Shown piece by piece: positions 47,396 to 55,709 of a stretch of DNA of 64,000 nucleotides (the first letter of the stretch is position 1; the number at the start of each line of letters is the position of its first letter). The stretch comes from Oscillospiraceae bacterium (GTDB taxonomy: Bacteria; Bacillota; Clostridia; Oscillospirales; Oscillospiraceae). Under the pieces are notes generated by a model. It ran no database searches and was not told where the DNA came from. It saw nothing but the letters and a program-made list of their open reading frames with translations. Made by a program: the position numbers and the translations under genes. The stretch covers positions 6,486-70,485 of the forward strand of contig JAHHSH010000002.1 of assembly GCA_020025345.1 (NCBI GenBank), given 5' to 3'.

Positions 47396-47465
47396 GGAAC
47401 TTTTGTTCTATAGGCATTATAAATCGAACAACTGTTCTTGTCAATAGGAATCGAACAAATTTTCT
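47396..47465. promoter_or_regulatory. cluster of LexA (SOS) box-like palindromes
   Basis: Firmicutes LexA consensus is CGAAC-N4-GTTCG. Box 1 CGAACAACTGTTCT (47425-47438) matches 9 of 10 defined positions and exactly fills the -35/-10 spacer of the minus-strand promoter. Box 2 GGAACTTTTGTTCT (47396-47409) and box 3 CGAACAAATTTTCT (47452-47465) match 8 of 10. Box 3 lies 18 bp before the pcrA -35. Confidence 0.7.
47416..47444 (-). promoter_or_regulatory. consensus sigma-A promoter of the putative SOS operon
   Basis: Minus-strand TTGACA (47439-47444), 17 bp, TATAAT (47416-47421): both hexamers perfect, as expected for a strong promoter held by a repressor. Confidence 0.8.
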
Positions 47466-47483
47466 ACAACATAGGATGGAGTG

Positions 47484-47512
47484 TTGACCGCAAGAGAATT
47501 CTGTATTAAAAT
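47484..47512 (+). promoter_or_regulatory. sigma-A promoter of pcrA
   Basis: TTGACC (47484-47489), 17 bp, TAAAAT (47507-47512), 31 nt before the ATG. Confidence 0.65.
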
Positions 47513-47543
47513 ATGGAAGAACAATCAAAGAGAAGAGGACGCT

Positions 47544-49973
47544 ATGAACGAACTTGAGAAAAGATTTATCCGGGCACGACGCCAGGCAATCCAACTGGAC
47601 TATGCCCAATTGAACGATAAGCAGCGCGAAGGCGTTATGACCACCGAGGGGCCTCTGCTGCTGCTGGCTGGTGCTGGCAGCGGGAAAACCACGGTCCTCA
47701 TTAACCGTGTGGCAAATCTGCTGCGCTATGGTCGAGGCAGTGACACAGAGGAAATTCCTATTCCCATATCCAACGACGAGGTGGAGTTCCTAGAGCAGTA
47801 CATCCAGAACCCCGATCCGGAGCAAAAGCCACTTATGCAGTATCTGTGTGCAGTAGATCCGGCTCGACCTTGGGAAGTGCTGGCCATCACCTTCACCAAC
47901 AAGGCAGCAGGCGAGCTGAAAGAGCGTCTGGAACGGATGTTGGGGGAGGAGGCCCGGGATGTATGGGCAGCTACCTTCCACTCCGCCTGTGTGCGAATCC
48001 TGCGCAGGGATATTGATAAGATCGGCTTTGACCGCAGCTTTACCATCTATGATACAGATGACAGCAAGCGTGTCATCAAGGACATCCTCAAGGAGCTGAA
48101 TCTGGAGGAGAAGAGTTTCCCGGTGCGGGAGATACAGTCCACCATCTCAAACGCCAAGAACAATATGCTGATGCCGGAAGAGTTTGCCAAGCAGGCCGAG
48201 AGCCGGAACGATTGGCGCAAGACCCGCATTGGAAAGGTGTACAGCATGTATAACCGCCGGTTGCGAGATGCCAACGCCCTGGACTTTGATGATATCATCC
48301 TCCACACAGTGGAACTGCTGCAGACCAGCAGCGAAACGCTGGACTATTACCGGCGCAAGTTCCGATACATTCTGATTGACGAGTATCAGGATACCAACCA
48401 GATGCAGTATATGCTGGCCACTCTACTGGCAGGCGGACATAAGAATATCTGTGTGGTCGGCGATGATGACCAGAGCATTTATCGTTTCCGCGGTGCCGAC
48501 ATTACCAATATTCTCAGCTTTGAGAAGCAGTACCGCAGCGCCCGTGTTATTCGTTTGGAGCAGAATTACCGCAGCACCCAGAATATTCTGGACGCTGCCA
48601 ACGCAGTGATCCGCAACAATACGGAGCGTAAGGGCAAGACCCTTTGGACCCAGAACGGTGCCGGCGATAAAATCACCATCAAAACCGCTTTTAACGAGGG
48701 CGACGAGGCTAACTTTGTGGTAGGTCAGATCATGATGAACTACAATCGGGGTGCCAATTGGAAGGATCACGCCATCCTCTACCGTACTAATGCCCAGTCC
48801 AACGCACTGGAATATGCTTTTAAGCGCAACGGTGTTCCCTATAAGGTCATCGGCGGTATGAAGTTCTTTGACCGCGCCGAAGTCAAGGATATGCTGGCTT
48901 ATTTGTGCGTGATCAATAACCCCACAGATGACCTGCGTATCCGTCGAATCATCAATGTACCGGCGCGGAAAATCGGAACGGCAACCATGGACAAGGCGCA
49001 GATCCTTGCCACGGCCTACAATGTACCGCTTTATGAAATTTTGCGTAATGCAAGTGAGTATTCTGAACTGAAATCAGCAGCTAGCAAGCTAATTTCCTTT
49101 ACAGAGATGATCGAGGAAATGCGGCGTCATACCGGTGATATGGGGCTGGTGGAGTTCTATGAATACGTCTGCGAGCGTACCGGCTATGTGCGTATGCTGC
49201 AGGAGAAGAACGATATGGAGAGCCGTGGTCGGTTGGAGAACGTGCAGGAATTGACGTCCAGTATCCTGGCGTTTCTGGAGAACGATCCTGAGAATCCCTC
49301 CCTGTCTGGATTCTTGGACGAAGTGGCGCTTTACACCGACCTAGACAGCCAAAGCGACACGGATAACTGCGTGACGATGATGACCATGCACAGTGCTAAG
49401 GGGCTGGAGTTCCCGCAGGTATTTGTGGTGGGTATGGAGGATGGGCTTTTCCCCGGAAATCGTGCTATGGGCGATCCGGAAGAGATGGAAGAGGAGAGGC
49501 GGCTATGCTATGTGGCGATGACCCGCGCACGGCAGAAGCTGACTATGACCCATGCCCGACAGAGAACTCTTTATGGACGCACGACCCCGGCGATGGAGTC
49601 CCGTTTCCTCAAGGAGATTCCGGAGGAGAATATGGAGTGGCTCAGCAGGCCGGAGCCTCGGACGACATCGCGCTGGGACGATACATGGGGCGACGAAGGA
49701 CACGGCTCTTATGCCTCTGATTTTACCCCTCGTACGGCCATTCCGCACAAGCCTATGGCGGCGGCAGGCGGCGTAAGAAAGGGCAGCGTGAGCAGCGCGC
49801 CGCTATTGCAGCTGCAGCCGGGGGAGAGTGTTCGACATGATGCCTTCGGACGGGGTATGGTACTTAGCGTGCGGCCTATGGGCGGCGATGCACTTATTGA
49901 AGTGGCGTTTGATCAGGTGGGCACGAAAAAGCTGATGTTGAAGGCAGCCGGAGCTCACTTGAAGAAAGAATAA
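47544..49973 (+). CDS. pcrA: ATP-dependent DNA helicase PcrA/UvrD
   Basis: 809 residues from ATG 47544 (GAAGAGGACGCT upstream). Superfamily 1 motifs: Q motif LNDKQREGV, I AGAGSGKTT (43-51), Ia AITFTNKAA, II DEYQDTN, III GDDDQSIYRFRGAD, IV LEQNYRST, V TMHSAKGLEF and VI VAMTRARQKL. About 48 residues (62-110, including IPIPISNDEVEFLEQYIQNP) are inserted between motifs I and Ia compared with B. subtilis PcrA. The C-terminus has the Tudor-like RNAP-binding domain (ESVRHDAFGRGMVLSV). Confidence 0.96.
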   Translation: MNELEKRFIRARRQAIQLDYAQLNDKQREGVMTTEGPLLLLAGAGSGKTTVLINRVANLLRYGRGSDTEEIPIPISNDEVEFLEQYIQNPDPEQKPLMQYLCAVDPARPWEVLAITFTNKAAGELKERLERMLGEEARDVWAATFHSACVRILRRDIDKIGFDRSFTIYDTDDSKRVIKDILKELNLEEKSFPVREIQSTISNAKNNMLMPEEFAKQAESRNDWRKTRIGKVYSMYNRRLRDANALDFDDIILHTVELLQTSSETLDYYRRKFRYILIDEYQDTNQMQYMLATLLAGGHKNICVVGDDDQSIYRFRGADITNILSFEKQYRSARVIRLEQNYRSTQNILDAANAVIRNNTERKGKTLWTQNGAGDKITIKTAFNEGDEANFVVGQIMMNYNRGANWKDHAILYRTNAQSNALEYAFKRNGVPYKVIGGMKFFDRAEVKDMLAYLCVINNPTDDLRIRRIINVPARKIGTATMDKAQILATAYNVPLYEILRNASEYSELKSAASKLISFTEMIEEMRRHTGDMGLVEFYEYVCERTGYVRMLQEKNDMESRGRLENVQELTSSILAFLENDPENPSLSGFLDEVALYTDLDSQSDTDNCVTMMTMHSAKGLEFPQVFVVGMEDGLFPGNRAMGDPEEMEEERRLCYVAMTRARQKLTMTHARQRTLYGRTTPAMESRFLKEIPEENMEWLSRPEPRTTSRWDDTWGDEGHGSYASDFTPRTAIPHKPMAAAGGVRKGSVSSAPLLQLQPGESVRHDAFGRGMVLSVRPMGGDALIEVAFDQVGTKKLMLKAAGAHLKKE

Positions 49974-49990
49974 AATACAGGAGATCTATT

Positions 49991-50359
49991 ATGGACAATC
50001 AGCAGATTATGAACCTCGTTATTTCCGTTTCGATTCTCGCCGTTTTAGCTATCTTTACCTCTGGCTTTGCTCGTTCGGCCACCGCTCGGCGGCGAAATCA
50101 GCGTTCCCCCAGACTCGGTGCGGAGGTGGTCGTTGCCTCCAAGCAGAAGCAAGAGCACCATCTTCCTCACAGTGCGGTCGAATACTCCGTTGTTTTCCGT
50201 CTGAAATCAGATGATCCAATCGAATTTTCCGTTCCGGAGGACGTGTACAATCAGCTCAATGAAGGGGATAGCGTAAAAATCATTTTCAAAGGCAGGGAGT
50301 TCCTCAGCTTCCAGCGTTTGCCTGCACAGGAAAGCGAACCTCAGAGCGAGGCTGAATAA
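49991..50359 (+). CDS. DUF2500 family membrane protein
   Basis: 122 residues: an N-terminal membrane helix (LVISVSILAVLAIFTSGFA, about 9-27), a basic stretch (ARRRNQRSPR), then the DUF2500 beta domain (AEVVVASKQKQ...YSVVFRLKSDDPIEFSVPEDVYNQLNEGDSVKIIFKGREFLSFQR) and an acidic tail. Function unknown. It lies 17 nt after pcrA and is followed by a terminator. Confidence 0.78.
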   Translation: MDNQQIMNLVISVSILAVLAIFTSGFARSATARRRNQRSPRLGAEVVVASKQKQEHHLPHSAVEYSVVFRLKSDDPIEFSVPEDVYNQLNEGDSVKIIFKGREFLSFQRLPAQESEPQSEAE

Positions 50360-50362
50360 AGA

Positions 50363-50399
50363 AAAAAAGAAGGACATCCTAGGATGTCCTTCTTTTTTC
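50363..50399 (+). terminator. Rho-independent terminator after the pcrA operon
   Basis: AAAGAAGGACATCC / GGATGTCCTTCTTT with long flanking A and T runs. Confidence 0.9.
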
Positions 50400-50423
50400 T
50401 TTTAACTTGGCCTGTTTTTGACA

Positions 50424-50466
50424 ATAAAATAAACGGTATCAAGCATGAGCTTTGATACCGTTTATT
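50424..50466 (-). terminator. Rho-independent terminator of rpmB
   Basis: AATAAACGGTATCAA (50428-50442) / TTTGATACCGTTTATT (50451-50466); on the minus strand followed by TTTTATTG. Confidence 0.8.
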
Positions 50467-50482
50467 CTAATTCCAACCATGA

Positions 50483-50671
50483 TCAGATTGCTCTGGTAAC
50501 TTTGCCGGAACGCAGGCACCGGGTACAAACATACACATGGCGAGGCGTGCCATTGATCAATGCCTTCACACGCTTGACATTGGGCTTCCAGGGACGATTG
50601 GAACGTCTGTGGGAATGGGAAACCTTGATACCAAAGTTTACGCCCTTGTCGCAGAATTCGCACTTAGCCAT
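50483..50671 (-). CDS. rpmB: 50S ribosomal protein L28, zinc-ribbon form
   Basis: 62 residues from ATG 50671 (GGAGGTGCAACGG upstream). MAKCEFCDKGVNFGIKVSHS and KRVKALINGTPRHVYVCTRC are the L28 core. The pairs CEFC (4-7) and CTRC make it the zinc-binding C+ form. Single-gene unit with its own promoter and terminator. Confidence 0.96.
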   Translation of the reverse strand: MAKCEFCDKGVNFGIKVSHSHRRSNRPWKPNVKRVKALINGTPRHVYVCTRCLRSGKVTRAI

Positions 50672-50731
50672 CCGTTGCACCTCCTTGCTGTGACTAACAT
50701 TATGCTCACAGTACATTCGCAAGCACTGAAT

Positions 50732-50760
50732 ATCTTAGCAGATAATGACATAAATTGCAA
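50732..50760 (-). promoter_or_regulatory. promoter of rpmB
   Basis: Minus-strand TTGCAA (50755-50760), 17 bp, TAAGAT (50732-50737). Confidence 0.5.
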
Positions 50761-50807
50761 GTGCTATTTTTAAAAATGTTGAAATTTTTTGTAGGGGGCG
50801 GAAAGTA

Positions 50808-50836
50808 TTGCGAAAAGTTGGTACATAAGATATAAT
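50808..50836 (+). promoter_or_regulatory. sigma-A promoter of the hprK-dnaE cluster
   Basis: TTGCGA (50808-50813), 17 bp, perfect TATAAT (50831-50836); leader of about 70 nt, with ACAGGAGG before the hprK ATG. Confidence 0.75.
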
Positions 50837-50910
50837 AAAGAGACAACTTCCGGTGAGCATTTTTTATAAAAACATCTGCTCCGATCCCTGCCTACAGGAG
50901 GATACTGAGA

Positions 50911-51870
50911 ATGGAAAAGGTAAAGCGCACCCCTGCGAAACTGAGCCGGCTGGTAGAGAACTTCCATCTGGAAATTTTGCATAAGGGTTCTGACTATGAG
51001 ACAAGGGAAATTACGATTTCCGATGTAAACCGCCCCGCCTTACAGCTGGTGGGGTTCTATGACTACTTTGAGCCTCGCCGCCTGCAAATTCTCGGCAAGG
51101 CGGAGATGACTTTCCTGCGCGCTATGGACATTGCACAGCGCCGCAATGTGTTTGAAAATTTCCTGCGCTGTGAGATCCCTGCGCTGATCATCGCCCGAAA
51201 TATGGATGTCTTTCCGGAACTTCTGGAACTTGCCAAAAAGCACGGACGTACACTGCTTCGCACAGACCTCCAGACCGTGGAACTGACCAGCCACATCATT
51301 GACTACCTCAACCGTGCACTGGCTCCCCAGATCGTGCGCCACGGCGTTTTGATGAACATTTACGGTCAGGGCGTTCTCTTGCTGGGTGACAGCGGTATTG
51401 GCAAAAGCGAGACAGCTATTGAGCTTTTGAAGCGTGGTCATCGGTTGGTGGCAGATGATGCTGTAGAGATCCGGCAGGTCTCCAACTCTCTGTATGGCAC
51501 AGCCCCGGAAATCATCCGGCACTATATCGAAATCCGTGGTGTTGGTATCATCGACGTGCAGAAGCTCTTCGGTATGGGAGCAGTACAGTTTGAGACGGAG
51601 ATCGACATGGTGGTGCAGCTGGAACAGTGGATCGAGGGTAAGTTCTATGATCGACTGGGTCTTGGAGAAGATACCTACACCATGCTGGGCATTTCTGTTC
51701 CTTACTTGACCATCCCTGTGCGCCCCGGTCGGAACTTGGCCGGTATCGTAGAGATCGCAACCATGAAAAACCGCCAGATGGCCTACGGCGACAACTCCGC
51801 CGGGGACTTTGTGACGCAGTTCGACCGGAAGGTAGACGAAATGACACGGCAGGCGAAGGAGAACCGATGA
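50911..51870 (+). CDS. hprK: HPr kinase/phosphorylase
   Basis: 319 residues. Walker A GDSGIGKS (159-166), the conserved RHG (143-145) before it, and the family signature EIRGVGIIDVQKLFGMGAV. It phosphorylates Ser46 of HPr in response to glycolytic intermediates, controlling carbon catabolite repression. It overlaps the glucokinase gene by 4 nt, linking sugar sensing to sugar phosphorylation. Confidence 0.97.
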   Translation: MEKVKRTPAKLSRLVENFHLEILHKGSDYETREITISDVNRPALQLVGFYDYFEPRRLQILGKAEMTFLRAMDIAQRRNVFENFLRCEIPALIIARNMDVFPELLELAKKHGRTLLRTDLQTVELTSHIIDYLNRALAPQIVRHGVLMNIYGQGVLLLGDSGIGKSETAIELLKRGHRLVADDAVEIRQVSNSLYGTAPEIIRHYIEIRGVGIIDVQKLFGMGAVQFETEIDMVVQLEQWIEGKFYDRLGLGEDTYTMLGISVPYLTIPVRPGRNLAGIVEIATMKNRQMAYGDNSAGDFVTQFDRKVDEMTRQAKENR

Positions 51871-52826
51871 CATATATTGGCGTTGATATTGGCGGCACTA
51901 ACCTAAAAGCCGGTTTGGTGACTGAGGAAGGTCGCATTTTAGCTACAAAAAAGATGAAGATCGCCCAGATCGACAATCAAGAAGCACTGGCATGGGCCAT
52001 GGTTTCCATGATTCAGGATTTGGCTGACGCTACCGACATTCCGCTGAATCAGATTGCCTCGGTGGGCGTAGGTGTTCCCGGTGCCGTAGAGATCCGTTCC
52101 GGTACGATTCTTTACACCTGCAATCTTCCGTTGCGAAATGTACCGTTGCGCCGCTTGGTTCACCGCTATCTTCATCTGCCCATGTATATTGAGAACGACG
52201 CGAACTGTGCCGCTGTGGCCGAATATTATGCCGGTGCAGGACGGGACAGCAAGCGCTTTGTGACCGTTACGCTGGGTACGGGTATCGGCGGCGGTATCAT
52301 CCACAACGGCAAAATCTTTCACGGTTCCAACGGCATGGCCGGTGAAGTCGGCCATATGTGCATCGTAGCCGATGGTGAGCTCTGTCCCTGCGGGCGGCGT
52401 GGCTGCTGGGAACAATATGCCTCTGCCAGCGCCCTCAAGCGCTTAACAAAGCAGGCGATGGAACGCAACCCGCACAGTATCCTTGCTCAAGTAGTTGCCG
52501 AGAACGGCGGCTCGATCAGCGGGCGGTCGGCATTCATCGCAGCCCGGCAGGGAGACCCGGTGGGACAGCGAGTGTGCGATATGTACATCCGGTATCTCTC
52601 TATCGGTATTGCCAATCTTGTAAATATTTTTCAGCCTGATACGCTGGCAATCGGCGGTGGTGTCAGCCACGAATCCGATGCCCAGCTTCTTATTCCCGTG
52701 CAGCAGCAGGTAGCTCGCGAGAGCATCCCCTGCAACCGGGACAAAATGACCCGCATTGTTAAGGCCCAGCTGGGGAATGATGCAGGTATTATCGGTGCAG
52801 CTCTGCTCGGAAAGGGAAAGCGCTGA
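51867..52826 (+). CDS. glk: ROK-family glucokinase
   Basis: 319 residues. The ATP motif GVDIGGTNLKAGLV at the N-terminus, the sugar-binding ENDANCAAVAEY and TLGTGIGGGII, and the ROK zinc motif CPCGRRGCWEQYAS. It makes glucose 6-phosphate from free glucose. ATGA overlap with hprK. Confidence 0.92.
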   Translation: MTYIGVDIGGTNLKAGLVTEEGRILATKKMKIAQIDNQEALAWAMVSMIQDLADATDIPLNQIASVGVGVPGAVEIRSGTILYTCNLPLRNVPLRRLVHRYLHLPMYIENDANCAAVAEYYAGAGRDSKRFVTVTLGTGIGGGIIHNGKIFHGSNGMAGEVGHMCIVADGELCPCGRRGCWEQYASASALKRLTKQAMERNPHSILAQVVAENGGSISGRSAFIAARQGDPVGQRVCDMYIRYLSIGIANLVNIFQPDTLAIGGGVSHESDAQLLIPVQQQVARESIPCNRDKMTRIVKAQLGNDAGIIGAALLGKGKR

Positions 52827-52850
52827 GACATGATTTTTGGAGGAACGAAT

Positions 52851-53765
52851 ATGCTCTGGTATGAGATTTTAGATCAGAAAATAGCGGAATACCTGCCGGA
52901 TCTGCAGGTGGAACGGGATGTATCCATGAAGCGGCACACCTCTTTTCGCGTGGGTGGAGCTGCCCGTCGGATGGCATTTCCGAAAAACCGGGAGCAGCTG
53001 GTAATTTTAATGGGCCTTGCACAGGAGTGCGGGGTATGTCCGTTCATTTTGGGGAAGGGCACCAATCTGCTGGTAGCCGATGCAGGACTTGATACACTGG
53101 TGATCAAAACTACCGAGCACATGTCTGAGGTGCACTTGACGGATGATGGGATGCTGGAAGCAGATGCCGGCATTTCGCTTACGCGCCTTGCCGTCTTTGC
53201 CCAACAGGCAGGACTCACCGGTTTGGAGTTTGCCCACGGCATCCCCGGCAGCCTTGGCGGCGGCATCTGCATGAATGCCGGAGCCTACGGCGGCGAGATG
53301 AGCCAGGTAGTAACGGAGGTCACAGCGCTGTTTCCCGACGGTATCCGTCATTTGAGCGGTGAAGAACTGCAGCTTTCCTACCGCCGCAGTGTCTTTACGG
53401 ATCACCCGGAGGCCGTAGTTCTGGGCGCGAAGCTTCGCCTTTCCAAGGGCGATGCGCAGGAGATCCGTGCCAAAATGGATGATTTAATTGCGCGGCGTAA
53501 GCAGAGTCAGCCTCTGGAGTACCCCAGCGCCGGCAGTACGTTTAAGCGCCCGGTAGGGAACTACGCCGGAACACTCATCGAAAAATCGGGGCTCAAGGGC
53601 CTAACCGTGGGTGGTGCGCAGGTCTCTGAAAAGCATGCAGGCTTTATCATCAACACGGGTGATGCTACCTGTGAGGATGTAAAGCGGCTGATTGTACAGG
53701 TGCAAAAGCGCGTACTGGAACAGTGGGGGATTCTGCTGGAACCCGAAGTGAAGATCATTCCCTAA
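52851..53765 (+). CDS. murB: UDP-N-acetylenolpyruvoylglucosamine reductase
   Basis: 304 residues from ATG 52851, with GGAGG 10 nt upstream; an earlier frame start (52830) would lack a site. FAD-binding segments ILGKGTNLLVADAGL and GLEFAHGIPGSLGGGICMNAGAYGGEM, catalytic YRRSVF and GSTFKRP, of the type I (loop-containing) family. It reduces the enolpyruvyl group to lactyl, forming UDP-MurNAc. Confidence 0.96.
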   Translation: MLWYEILDQKIAEYLPDLQVERDVSMKRHTSFRVGGAARRMAFPKNREQLVILMGLAQECGVCPFILGKGTNLLVADAGLDTLVIKTTEHMSEVHLTDDGMLEADAGISLTRLAVFAQQAGLTGLEFAHGIPGSLGGGICMNAGAYGGEMSQVVTEVTALFPDGIRHLSGEELQLSYRRSVFTDHPEAVVLGAKLRLSKGDAQEIRAKMDDLIARRKQSQPLEYPSAGSTFKRPVGNYAGTLIEKSGLKGLTVGGAQVSEKHAGFIINTGDATCEDVKRLIVQVQKRVLEQWGILLEPEVKIIP

Positions 53766-53775
53766 GGAGGTATTC

Positions 53776-54633
53776 ATGGAAATTCTGATTATATCCGGCC
53801 TCTCCGGCGGCGGCAAGAGCCGGGCTGCCTCTTATCTGGAGGATATCGGGTACTATATCGTTGACAATCTACCGGCGGAGATGATGTCAAAATTTGCCGC
53901 CTTCTGCGCCGCATCCTGCGGACGTTACGACCGCGTGGCACTGGTGTACGACGTGCGCGCCGGTGAACCTTTTAACCTGCTGATTGAAACAGTGGAGAAG
54001 ATCAAGGAAAGCGGTGTCAAATGCCGGCTGCTCTTTTTGGAGGCGGAGACCCGCACTATCATCAACCGCTATAAGGAGACCCGCCGCGTGCACCCGCTGG
54101 CGGGGAAAAAGCTGAACGTGGAACAGGCGATACAGCTGGAACGCGAGATGATGCAGCCGGTGCGGGATCATGCAGATTTTGTATTGGACACGACTGGTTT
54201 CTCTACAGCAAAGCTGCGTGGGGAGATTCTCAGTTTGTTCGGTGATCAGAACAGCTGTAATGGTCTCAATGTCAATGTCCAGTCCTTCGGCTTTAAGCAC
54301 GGCATCCCGCTGGAGGCTGATCTGGTGTTCGATGTACGCTTTATGCCCAACCCCTACTATGTAGAGAGTTTAAAACACAAGACAGGCCTGGATAGCGCAG
54401 TACAGGAATTCGTTTTCAGTTTTCAGCAGACAAACGAATTTTTAAAACAGCTGGAGAATATGCTCAGTTTTCTTCTCCCGCTCTATGCTGAAGAGGGAAA
54501 GAGCGTTTTGGTGCTGGCTATTGGTTGTACCGGAGGTCATCACCGCTCCGTAGCTATCGCCCATGAAATTGCCAGTTACATCGCCAAGGAAGGCTATCAA
54601 GTTACGGAAAATCATCGGGATATTTCCCGCTAA
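53776..54633 (+). CDS. rapZ: RNase adapter / nucleotide-binding protein RapZ (YvcJ)
   Basis: 285 residues. Walker A GLSGGGKS (8-15), Walker B-like LVYDVRAGEPF, and the C-terminal metabolite-binding block AIGCTGGHHRSVAIAHEIA. In E. coli it controls glmS small-RNA turnover; in B. subtilis YvcJ affects competence. It is in the conserved rapZ-yvcK-whiA order. Confidence 0.94.
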   Translation: MEILIISGLSGGGKSRAASYLEDIGYYIVDNLPAEMMSKFAAFCAASCGRYDRVALVYDVRAGEPFNLLIETVEKIKESGVKCRLLFLEAETRTIINRYKETRRVHPLAGKKLNVEQAIQLEREMMQPVRDHADFVLDTTGFSTAKLRGEILSLFGDQNSCNGLNVNVQSFGFKHGIPLEADLVFDVRFMPNPYYVESLKHKTGLDSAVQEFVFSFQQTNEFLKQLENMLSFLLPLYAEEGKSVLVLAIGCTGGHHRSVAIAHEIASYIAKEGYQVTENHRDISR

Positions 54634-54645
54634 AGGAGCGATTCT

Positions 54646-55689
54646 ATGAGCTCCAGTATCTATCGAATCCCGCCGGAGCACGGCCCGCGTGTCGTGGCTA
54701 TCGGCGGAGGAACAGGACTATCAACGCTTTTGCGCGGTTTAAAGCTATATACAAAGCATATTACAGCCATTGTCACGGTTGCCGATGACGGTGGTGGCTC
54801 CGGTGTACTGCGCCAGGATCTGGGTATGCCGCCTCCTGGCGATATTCGCCACTGTATGGAGGCGCTGGCCAACGCAGAGCCTTTGATGGTGCAGCTGCTG
54901 CAGTACCGGTTTCAAGACGGCGCGCTGGCAGGGCAGAGCTTTGGCAATCTACTTCTGGCGGCGCTCCACGGCATTTTGCCTACCTTTGATCAAGCCGTGG
55001 ACGGCATGAGTCAGGTGCTGGCGATTACGGGCAAGGTTCTGCCGGTAACCACCGCAGATGTACAGCTGGAAGCAGAATTTGAAAACGGCGTCACTGTGGT
55101 AGGCGAGTCCAGTATTGCCCAGTGCAAAAAGGAACAGGACTGCCGTATACGCAGAGTGCGGCTGCTTCCGGAGCACCCACAAGCCCTGGAAACTGCGCTG
55201 CAGGCCATTGCACAGGCAGAGATGATCGTTTTTTCTCCAGGCAGTCTCTATACCAGTATTATCCCGAATCTGCTGGTAGATGGAATCACAGAGGCCATCC
55301 GTCGCAGCAAGGCCATGAAAATCTACGCCTGCAATATTATGACCCAGCCGGGAGAGACGGAGGGGTATACCGTTTCTGATCATATCCGTGCGCTATTTAA
55401 CCACGCCTATGAGGGGCTTTTCGACTTGTGCCTCGTCAATGACGGTACGATCCCGTCTGCCATCATCCAGCGCTATCGGCAGGAGGGCTGTGACGCCATT
55501 CTCTGTGATAAAGAGACCTGCAAGTCGATGGGCGTTGAAATCCTTACAGCGCCGGTAGCCACTGTAGAGAACGGCAGAGTGCGTCACAATCCCGGACAAT
55601 TGGCCAGGGAACTGGTCGATTTGTATGCTCACCGCGGCATCCGCATTGCAGGACACGGCCAGCAAGGTGCGCAGTACCGAATGGAATGA
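54646..55689 (+). CDS. yvcK: YvcK/CofD-like gluconeogenesis and cell-shape factor
   Basis: 347 residues. AIGGGTGLSTLLRGLK, TVADDGGGSGVLRQDLGMPPPGDIRHCMEALA and FSPGSLYTSIIPNLLVDGI are diagnostic of YvcK/GlmR. It binds UDP-GlcNAc, is a target of PrkC-type kinases, and is needed for growth on gluconeogenic carbon sources; prkC is in this same window. It ends 20 nt before whiA. Confidence 0.94.
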   Translation: MSSSIYRIPPEHGPRVVAIGGGTGLSTLLRGLKLYTKHITAIVTVADDGGGSGVLRQDLGMPPPGDIRHCMEALANAEPLMVQLLQYRFQDGALAGQSFGNLLLAALHGILPTFDQAVDGMSQVLAITGKVLPVTTADVQLEAEFENGVTVVGESSIAQCKKEQDCRIRRVRLLPEHPQALETALQAIAQAEMIVFSPGSLYTSIIPNLLVDGITEAIRRSKAMKIYACNIMTQPGETEGYTVSDHIRALFNHAYEGLFDLCLVNDGTIPSAIIQRYRQEGCDAILCDKETCKSMGVEILTAPVATVENGRVRHNPGQLARELVDLYAHRGIRIAGHGQQGAQYRME

Positions 55690-55709
55690 AGAAAGAAGAG
55701 GAAAGAGGT

